DNA of 57,451 bases from Bacteroidales bacterium (lineage in GTDB: Bacteria > Bacteroidota > Bacteroidia > Bacteroidales > UBA12077). Below are positions 49,172 to 55,168 of the stretch, piece by piece. The translations under genes and the position numbers were made by a program. Every line of letters begins with the position of its first letter. Within the stretch, counting starts at the first letter, position 1. The stretch spans positions 1 through 57,451 of the forward strand of contig JAGXLL010000015.1 in NCBI GenBank assembly GCA_018334675.1, read 5' to 3'. Under the pieces are notes generated by a model. The model was not told the DNA's origin. It was given only the letters and a program-made list of their open reading frames with translations, and did no database searches.

Positions 49172-50344
49172 TTATGCCGCTTGAAGGTTTGCCCGTTTAA
49201 GTCTTTTATTAATATTGGATTCCACAACGTAATGATCGATCAAAGGAGCAAAAACATTCATCAACAATATGGCCAGCATTATCCCTTCCGGATAGGCCGG
49301 GTTCACCACCCGTATGAGGATAGCCAGCAGACCGATCAGGAATCCATAGATGTACTTGCCTCGCCTGCTGCGGGCGGCCGATACCGGATCGGTGGCCATG
49401 AACACGGCTCCAAATGCAAAACCACCCATCACCAGGTGTTGCCAGGCCGGTATCTCCATGAACGGGTTTACGGCAAATGCATTGAGTATCAAACCCATAA
49501 CCAGTCCACCGACAAAAGTTGAAAGCATGATCCTCCAGCTTCCCGCACCGGTATAAAGCAGGATCAGGGCGCCAATAAGCACCGCCAGTGTTGATGTCGC
49601 ACCGATGGAGCCGGGTATGAAACCGAAGAACATATCGGAGGCAGGGGGCATCTGCCCAACATTGCCCTCTGCTGCCTGTGCCAGTGGAGTAGCCCCGCTG
49701 AATCCATCCACAATACCCTTGCCTTCCATCAGTCCGTGTGTCCATACCTGATTACCCGACATATAGGCGGGATAGGCGAAGAAAAGGAAAGCACGGGCCA
49801 GCAAGGCCGGGTTGAGGATGTTCATTCCGGTGCCACCGAACACTTCTTTACCGATGATCACGGCAAAGGCCGTAGCAACGGCCACCATCCACAAAGGCAC
49901 ATCAACGGGCAAAACCAGGGGGATCAGCATCCCCGAGACCAGGAACCCCTCGTTGACTTCTTCTCTGCGGATCTGGGCAAAGGTAAACTCAATGGCCAGA
50001 CCGGTCACATAAGAGACAACAATGATGGGCAAGACCAGCTTAAAGCCTTCCCAGAAAAGATCCAGCGTGGTAACACCTGCTCCCATCTCTCCGGTGGCCA
50101 AATAGTGCTGATATCCCACATTCCACATGCCAAAAAGCAGGGCAGGGATCAGGGACATTACCACCAGGCTCATGGTCCGCTTCATATCCATGGCATCACG
50201 GATGTGGCTGCCCTGGGTGGTTACCTGATCGGGAACAAACAAGAACGTCTCGAAGGCTTCGAAGGTGGATTCCAGTTTCTCAAACTTACCACCCTTCTGA
50301 AAATGAGGCTTTATATGATCAATATATCTTCTTAATGCACTCAT
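49172..50344 (-). CDS. nqrB: Na+-translocating NADH:quinone reductase subunit B
   Basis: 390 residues with about ten membrane helices. DGFSGATPL carries the covalent FMN threonine (Thr219). GKEVFGGTGMNILNPALLARAFLFFAYP is split here as two conserved blocks (GKEVFGGTG and NILNPALLARAF). NqrB forms the main Na+ path and the quinone-reducing site. 26 nt after nqrA. Confidence 0.97.
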   Translation of the reverse strand: MSALRRYIDHIKPHFQKGGKFEKLESTFEAFETFLFVPDQVTTQGSHIRDAMDMKRTMSLVVMSLIPALLFGMWNVGYQHYLATGEMGAGVTTLDLFWEGFKLVLPIIVVSYVTGLAIEFTFAQIRREEVNEGFLVSGMLIPLVLPVDVPLWMVAVATAFAVIIGKEVFGGTGMNILNPALLARAFLFFAYPAYMSGNQVWTHGLMEGKGIVDGFSGATPLAQAAEGNVGQMPPASDMFFGFIPGSIGATSTLAVLIGALILLYTGAGSWRIMLSTFVGGLVMGLILNAFAVNPFMEIPAWQHLVMGGFAFGAVFMATDPVSAARSRRGKYIYGFLIGLLAILIRVVNPAYPEGIMLAILLMNVFAPLIDHYVVESNINKRLKRANLQAA

Positions 50345-50370
50345 GTATATAGATTAATGGTTATTAGACA

Positions 50371-51723
50371 TCAGGTCATTTCTTCTATCATCATATTCAA
50401 ACCCTTCCGGACAATGGACTGAACGGGGGTCTTGGATGTACACACGAATTCACAGAGGGCAAAATCCTCTTCATCCACTTCATAAATTCCAAGCTTCTCC
50501 ATCAGCTCGATGTCGCCGATCATGATCGCCTTGATCAGTTGAACCGGATAGATATCCAACGGGCATACCTTTTCATATTCTCCCGAAATCACATAAGCCC
50601 GTTCCCCTCCCTTGAGGTTGGTATCGATGCGGTACTTCTTATTGGGCCTCAACCAAGAGAAGAAAGAACGGGAAGTACTGAACTTGTTCAGACCGGGCAT
50701 GGCCCAGCCCAGGAATTCATGATATTTCCCTTCCGGTATGACCGTGATCTGATCATCAAAGAAACCCACATATCCTTCGCTGTTGATATGCTTACCCGTA
50801 AGCACATTGCCGCTGATGTAACGCAGATCGCCATTCTTTACATTGCCGCCTGCCAGAGGCTTGATACTTGTTCCTCTGAGAACCCGGTAGTAAAGGGGCT
50901 TCTCCACTTCAGAGCCGGTCAGGGCAACGATCTTGGAAGCATCGTATATACCCTTTTCAAAGAGTCTTCCGATGGTGATCACATCCTGCGGGTACACATA
51001 CCATATGATATCACCCGCATTGATGGGATCAATGTGGTTGATCTGTACACCCACATTACCGGCCGGATGCGGGCCCTTAAAATAATTGTGCTGAACCCCT
51101 TTTGCCCTGGTAAAAACCTCTGAGGGCGGGTATTCAGCATTCAGATTCAGGTGGATGGTGCCGTCGGTGAGTTGCGACAAGGCGTCAATACCTCTCTGGA
51201 AATTCTCCTGCTCACCCTTTACCATCACATCATGGTCGGGTGCCAGGGGAGCTGTATCAAAACCGGAAATGAAAATCGATTTGGGAACGTCTTTGGGGTT
51301 GGCTGAGACCGAATACGGCCTTTGTCTGATGAATGCCCACAAGCCGGATTTCACAAGCTTATCGGTCACCTGCTCCCGGGTCATGTCCCGGGGCTCTCCA
51401 CGGCCATATTCCTCATATTCCATCTTTGAATCAGCTTCTACCACAACCTCCAGGATCTTACGTCGCTCTCCGCGGTTGACCGATACGACCTTTCCACTGA
51501 CCGGCGAGGGAAACTGTACATCAGGCTGCAGCTTATTGAAAAACAAAGGGGATCCAGCCTTTACCCTATCCCCTTCTTTGGCCAGTAGTTTGGTCCGCAT
51601 CCAATGGAAATCAATGGGCTTGACTCCATAATAACGGGCAGGCTCACCCTGGCGAACCACCTTTTCGGCTTCACCCATAAGGGGAATATCTAATCCTTTC
51701 TTAATCTTGTAAACCTTTGACAT
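50371..51723 (-). CDS. nqrA: Na+-translocating NADH:quinone reductase subunit A
   Basis: 450 residues, cytoplasmic subunit contributing to quinone binding. Conserved N terminus KIKKGLDIPLMGEAEK and RTKLLAKEGDRVKAGSPLF, later ISGFDTAPLAPDHDVM and HINSEGYVGFFDDQITVIPEG. First gene of the six-gene nqr operon, with a good promoter directly upstream and the FNR-type regulator gene ahead of it on the same strand. Confidence 0.97.
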   Translation of the reverse strand: MSKVYKIKKGLDIPLMGEAEKVVRQGEPARYYGVKPIDFHWMRTKLLAKEGDRVKAGSPLFFNKLQPDVQFPSPVSGKVVSVNRGERRKILEVVVEADSKMEYEEYGRGEPRDMTREQVTDKLVKSGLWAFIRQRPYSVSANPKDVPKSIFISGFDTAPLAPDHDVMVKGEQENFQRGIDALSQLTDGTIHLNLNAEYPPSEVFTRAKGVQHNYFKGPHPAGNVGVQINHIDPINAGDIIWYVYPQDVITIGRLFEKGIYDASKIVALTGSEVEKPLYYRVLRGTSIKPLAGGNVKNGDLRYISGNVLTGKHINSEGYVGFFDDQITVIPEGKYHEFLGWAMPGLNKFSTSRSFFSWLRPNKKYRIDTNLKGGERAYVISGEYEKVCPLDIYPVQLIKAIMIGDIELMEKLGIYEVDEEDFALCEFVCTSKTPVQSIVRKGLNMMIEEMT

Positions 51724-51748
51724 TGCTGGTAGTTTGTTAATATTGTAA

Positions 51749-51779
51749 CAAATATAGTCATCTTTTGAAACTTCCCCAA
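51749..51779 (-). promoter_or_regulatory. nqr operon promoter (TTG-N20-TATATTTG)
   Basis: Reverse strand: TTG at 51779-51777, TATATTTG at 51756-51749, spacer 20 nt. Predicted start near 51743, leader of about 20 nt. Confidence 0.65.
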
Positions 51780-51824
51780 GGGGGTCTTATAACAACAACA
51801 AATATCCCAAAAAAAATGTTTGGC

Positions 51825-52514
51825 TCAACTTCCCTGACTCATTCTCTCCAAAGCCTCCATGTCCAATATTATAATTTTTCCTTCCTGCTCCTGCACATAG
51901 CCATTTTTGATAAAATCCTGCATGGTCCGAACCACACTCATCATGGACATACCTGAAAATTCGGCCAAATCATTGCGCGAGAGTTTGCAGGGAAAGGCAG
52001 TGGTTGCGAAAACATCCCGGGACAGCTCAATGAGCGTATCCGAGAGCCTTCCTTTCATGGGCTTATGCGTCAGACTGAGCATCTTACTTCTCAAATGATG
52101 CGTTTCGCGATTGACAGTCTCGATGATTGAATTGGCAAATGATCCGTTTTCCCTCACCAGTTGCTCCAACACATCCCTGTCGATGGAACAGATGGACGAA
52201 TGGGTCAGAGCAGCTACTGAAAATTGAAATGTATCGCGGGTATAGAGGTTGGAGAGTCCAACGAATGATCCTTGTGGCAAAACGCTGTATATAAGATTCG
52301 TATTGTCCTCAAGTTCTTTATATACCTTGACCAATCCCTCCTTAACGTAAAGCACATGGGTTACAAAAGACCCCTGTTTGGCAATGGTCTCACCTTTCTT
52401 GTAATGAATCTGTACCTTACTGTTGTTGGCAAATTCCAGCTCCTCCAGCTCCAGCTGCTTGAAACAACTGGATTTCTGCTCGCAATCCGTACATAAGACC
52501 TCAATCGGTGCCAT
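51825..52514 (-). CDS. Crp/Fnr-family regulator with FNR-type cysteine cluster
   Basis: 229 residues: N-terminal cyclic-nucleotide-like beta-roll (about 25-120), dimerisation helix, C-terminal winged helix (CKLSRNDLAEFSGMSMMSVVRTMQDFIKNG in two blocks, 176-205). The N terminus holds Cys8, Cys11 and Cys17 in C-x2-C-x5-C spacing, with a fourth Cys109 in SSICSID. This is the pattern of Escherichia coli FNR (20, 23, 29, 122), so an O2-labile [4Fe-4S] cluster is likely. The recognition helix keeps Arg but replaces the FNR Glu and Ser (SMMSVVR), so its DNA sequence preference may differ. Flanked by nqr downstream and the divergent Mrp operon. Confidence 0.88.
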   Translation of the reverse strand: MAPIEVLCTDCEQKSSCFKQLELEELEFANNSKVQIHYKKGETIAKQGSFVTHVLYVKEGLVKVYKELEDNTNLIYSVLPQGSFVGLSNLYTRDTFQFSVAALTHSSICSIDRDVLEQLVRENGSFANSIIETVNRETHHLRSKMLSLTHKPMKGRLSDTLIELSRDVFATTAFPCKLSRNDLAEFSGMSMMSVVRTMQDFIKNGYVQEQEGKIIILDMEALERMSQGS

Positions 52515-52548
52515 GAATGATGGCTTTTATAAAAGTTAAACCCACCGG

Positions 52549-52556
52549 CAAATATA
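52549..52556 (-). promoter_or_regulatory. Promoter -7 element of the FNR-type gene
   Basis: Reverse strand TATATTTG; predicted start near 52543, leader of about 29 nt. Confidence 0.55.
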
Positions 52557-52570
52557 AATTTATTTATGGA

Positions 52571-52584
52571 TTGACATATATCAA
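52571..52584. promoter_or_regulatory. FNR-box-like palindrome TTGAC-ATAT-ATCAA
   Basis: Matches the FNR consensus TTGAT-N4-ATCAA in 9 of 10 positions. It covers the -33 region of the FNR-type gene's own promoter and lies about 115 nt upstream of the predicted Mrp operon start, a position suited to autorepression and distal control. Confidence 0.55.
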
Positions 52585-52683
52585 TCTTAAAATAAATCTA
52601 TATCTACCTATTTCCATCCTGAAGTCTCAAGTTTTTGTTTTGAACAATACCTCCCAAAATAAACGCTTTTGGTTATTTAATTC

Positions 52684-52691
52684 TAATTTTG
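52684..52691 (+). promoter_or_regulatory. Promoter -7 element of the Mrp operon
   Basis: TAATTTTG (TAnnTTTG); predicted start near 52697, leader of about 39 nt to the mrpE ATG. The -33 element is unclear. Confidence 0.5.
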
Positions 52692-52735
52692 TTATATCGA
52701 TAACTTTATATATCTACAACAATAAATTTGTTAGC

Positions 52736-53230
52736 ATGCAGGCCAAGAATGTATTCATCTCCTTCCTGATCGGTTTCATCTTCTGGATATTGCTCAACAA
52801 CACGCTGGATCCACTGATTCTGGCTTTGGGAGCAGGGCTTTCGTTGATCCTGTCCCTGATATTCTGTTCCCGTTGTGATGTATTCTCCGAATTGAAGCTT
52901 ACCCCCCAGGCATTGTTCTATACCTTGATGTACCTGGGTGTATTCTTTGTGGAACTGATTAAATCCAACCTGGATGTGGCCAGGAGGGTTGTCACTCCTT
53001 CTCTCCCAATCAATCCGGGGATTGTAGAAGTAAAAACCCGGTTGAAATCTAAAATGGGCCGAATGATTCTGGCCAATTCGATCACCCTCACGCCCGGTAC
53101 CCTGACCATCGACATTATGGAGGATACCCTTTACATCCACTGGATCGATGTAAAAACCGAGGATACACAAGAAGCTACCGAACACATTGTACGCAAATTC
53201 GAAAAATACCTGGAGAAGATATATGGTTGA
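52736..53230 (+). CDS. mrpE: Mrp-type Na+/H+ antiporter subunit E
   Basis: 164 residues from the ATG at 52736; the frame is open further upstream (to 52517) but that part contains the promoter and FNR-box and is not MrpE-like. Two or three N-terminal helices (VFISFLIGFIFWILLNN, LILALGAGLSLILSLIF) and the conserved FFVELIKSNLDVARRVV and ANSITLTPGTLTIDI. First gene of an operon with subunits F, G, DUF4040, B, C and D. mrpF overlaps its end by 8 nt. Confidence 0.93.
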   Translation: MQAKNVFISFLIGFIFWILLNNTLDPLILALGAGLSLILSLIFCSRCDVFSELKLTPQALFYTLMYLGVFFVELIKSNLDVARRVVTPSLPINPGIVEVKTRLKSKMGRMILANSITLTPGTLTIDIMEDTLYIHWIDVKTEDTQEATEHIVRKFEKYLEKIYG

Positions 53231-53483
53231 AACAATACTTACAATAGCATTGGGGATTATGCTTCTATCCATCATACTAAGCATCATCCGTTTCGTCAAG
53301 GGTCCCTGCTATACCGACCGGGTCATTGCCTTTGATGTGATGACCATTTCCTCGCTGGCCATCATTGCCGGGGTGGCTTATCTTTCAAACAGGATCATCT
53401 ACCTGGACATCGCCATGGTATATGGTATCCTCAGTTTTCTTGGAGTACTGATTGTTGCACGTTATCTGGAAAAAGGATTTTAA
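53223..53483 (+). CDS. mrpF: Mrp-type Na+/H+ antiporter subunit F
   Basis: 86 residues from the ATG at 53223, where MVETILTIALGI begins the first of three helices; an earlier in-frame ATG at 53187 lies inside mrpE. Conserved RFVKGPCYTDRVIAFDVM is typical of MrpF/MnhF. Overlaps mrpE by 8 nt, 3 nt before mrpG. Confidence 0.93.
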   Translation: MVETILTIALGIMLLSIILSIIRFVKGPCYTDRVIAFDVMTISSLAIIAGVAYLSNRIIYLDIAMVYGILSFLGVLIVARYLEKGF

Positions 53484-53486
53484 ACT

Positions 53487-53849
53487 ATGAATCTACTTGC
53501 TATCATAGGGGCGGTCATCACCCTGGCAGGGAGCATCTTCCTGCTTCTTGGGTCCATTGGGCTTCTTAGAATGCCTGATTGTTACAACCGCATACAGGCC
53601 GGCACCAAAGCTTCCACTTTGGGGACCATTCTGTCTTTTGCAGGCATCCTGCTGATCATGCCAGGATGGTGGGGCAAACTGCTGATACTGATCATCTCGG
53701 TCTTCATCACCAACCCGGTTTCCTCACATGTGCTGGCACGGGCCTCTTACCGGATTCGGGTACCTCTGACCAAAGCCACCCTGCTGGATAAGTATCAGGA
53801 GGATGAAGAATATATTGCCGTTCACGAAAAAAAATCCGATAAAACATGA
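53487..53849 (+). CDS. mrpG: Mrp-type Na+/H+ antiporter subunit G
   Basis: 120 residues, three helices, with LLLGSIGLLRMPDCYNRIQAGTKASTLGT in two blocks and ITNPVSSHVLARASYR, the MrpG/MnhG signatures. Its stop overlaps the next start (ATGA, 4 nt), showing translational coupling. Confidence 0.94.
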   Translation: MNLLAIIGAVITLAGSIFLLLGSIGLLRMPDCYNRIQAGTKASTLGTILSFAGILLIMPGWWGKLLILIISVFITNPVSSHVLARASYRIRVPLTKATLLDKYQEDEEYIAVHEKKSDKT

Positions 53850-54100
53850 TCATCAAAATCATCGCCCTCATACTGGCACTGGCCATCCTGCTGATGGCGA
53901 TCATTGCTGTATACAACAAAAAACTGGTCGTGGCCATTGTTGCCGCCGGCGTGGTAAGCCTTTTTGCCTCGGTGTTGTATCTTTTGCTTTCGGCACCTGA
54001 TGTAGCTATGACCGAGGCTGCTATAGGAAGCGGCCTGTCGACGGTCATCTTCTTTTATGTGCTGAACAAAATCCGTAAAAACAGAAAGGATCATGCTTAA
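53846..54100 (+). CDS. DUF4040/MbhD-like antiporter subunit
   Basis: 84 residues, three helices. APDVAMTEAAIGSGLSTVIF is the conserved core of the MbhD/DUF4040 domain. In seven-gene bacterial Mrp operons this domain is the C-terminal extension of MrpA; here it is a free-standing gene, as in archaeal Mbh hydrogenase operons. It overlaps mrpG by 4 nt and the next gene by 8 nt. Confidence 0.9.
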   Translation: MIIKIIALILALAILLMAIIAVYNKKLVVAIVAAGVVSLFASVLYLLLSAPDVAMTEAAIGSGLSTVIFFYVLNKIRKNRKDHA

Positions 54101-54797
54101 AAAGATCTTTACAGCTGCCGTACTTGGGGTTTTTGCCCTTATCCTGGTCAACACCTACGGATTCATGGGCCCTGATCAGCAGCTCAATGAGGTAGCCACG
54201 CGCTATGCCGAGAAAGGCCCGGAAGAAGTAGGGGCAGCCAACCTGGTGACCGCCGTCATTGTCACCTACCGCGGTCTGGATACCCTGGGTGAAGTAACCA
54301 TCCTTTTCCTGACCGCCTCCATCATTGGTTTCTTCCTGAAAACAAAAAAAGAAGACATACAGACACCGGTCAACATCCGTAAGACCAGTGAGATCCTGGA
54401 GACAGCCTCTAAAATCATCACTCCGATGATCTTTCTTCTCGGGGTATACGTATTTATCAACGGCCACCTCACCCCCGGCGGAGGCTTTCAGGGGGGAGCC
54501 ATTGTGGCTTCCGGGCTGGTGCTGATGCTGCTGGCCAACCCCCTTAAAACGGTCAATCACAAAATCATCACGGTGGTGGAATCCCTCTCCGGCTTTTTCT
54601 TTGTTGTGCTCGGGGTGATGGGATTGCTGCTGGCCGGAGGATTTCTTGACAACACCTTTATTGCGCCGGGCCGCTTTGGAACCCTTTTCAGTGCAGGGGC
54701 CATCCCCGTCATCTACATCTTCATTGGCCTCAAGGTAGGCTCTGAACTATCGGGTATTGTAAGTAACATGCAGGAAACCCAGAAAGAAGAAATATAA
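54093..54797 (+). CDS. MbhE-like domain fused to antiporter subunit B
   Basis: 234 residues. Residues 1-85 match MbhE, the second part of the MrpA C-terminal extension (ANLVTAVIVTYRGLDTLGEVTILF). Residues about 95-230 are MrpB/MnhB (IITPMIFLLGVYVFINGHLTPGGGFQGGAIVAS in two blocks). Separate genes in archaeal Mbh clusters, they are one polypeptide here. Start overlaps the DUF4040 gene by 8 nt; the stop overlaps the mrpC start (TAATG). Confidence 0.9.
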   Translation: MLKKIFTAAVLGVFALILVNTYGFMGPDQQLNEVATRYAEKGPEEVGAANLVTAVIVTYRGLDTLGEVTILFLTASIIGFFLKTKKEDIQTPVNIRKTSEILETASKIITPMIFLLGVYVFINGHLTPGGGFQGGAIVASGLVLMLLANPLKTVNHKIITVVESLSGFFFVVLGVMGLLLAGGFLDNTFIAPGRFGTLFSAGAIPVIYIFIGLKVGSELSGIVSNMQETQKEEI

Positions 54798-55168
54798 TGG
54801 AACAGATCAGTTTATCCCATATAGCGATCACTGCAGGTATATTGCTGATATTAACCGGCCTGTGGGGTATCTTGACACAAAAGAACATCATCAAGATGAT
54901 CATCGGTTTTTCCCTTTTCGATACCGGCATCCACATCGTCATGGTAGGCGTGGGTTATCTCGAGGGAAAAACGGCTCCCATTCTGGATGAAGCAGTTAAA
55001 GTAAAAGAAGCCGCTGGAGAAATAGTGGATCCACTGCCGCAGGCCATGGTACTGACAGCCATCGTGATCGGCATTGGCATTACGGCCCTTATGTTGGCTT
55101 ATGCTTTAAGACTCTATCAAAAGAGGAAAACGCTCGATATTCAAAAATTCAATGATCTAAAATGGTAG
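54797..55168 (+). CDS. mrpC: Mrp-type Na+/H+ antiporter subunit C
   Basis: 123 residues, three helices, homologous to NuoK. GLWGILTQKNIIKMIIGFSLFDTGIHI and DPLPQAMVLTAIVIGIGITALMLA are MrpC signatures. Its end overlaps the next gene by 7 nt. Confidence 0.94.
   Translation: MEQISLSHIAITAGILLILTGLWGILTQKNIIKMIIGFSLFDTGIHIVMVGVGYLEGKTAPILDEAVKVKEAAGEIVDPLPQAMVLTAIVIGIGITALMLAYALRLYQKRKTLDIQKFNDLKW

Noticed and set aside
52517-52735. N-terminal extension of MrpE
   Set aside because: The extra 73 residues are encoded by DNA containing the promoter, the FNR-box and the regulator's own control region, and MrpE proteins start at the helix encoded from 52736.
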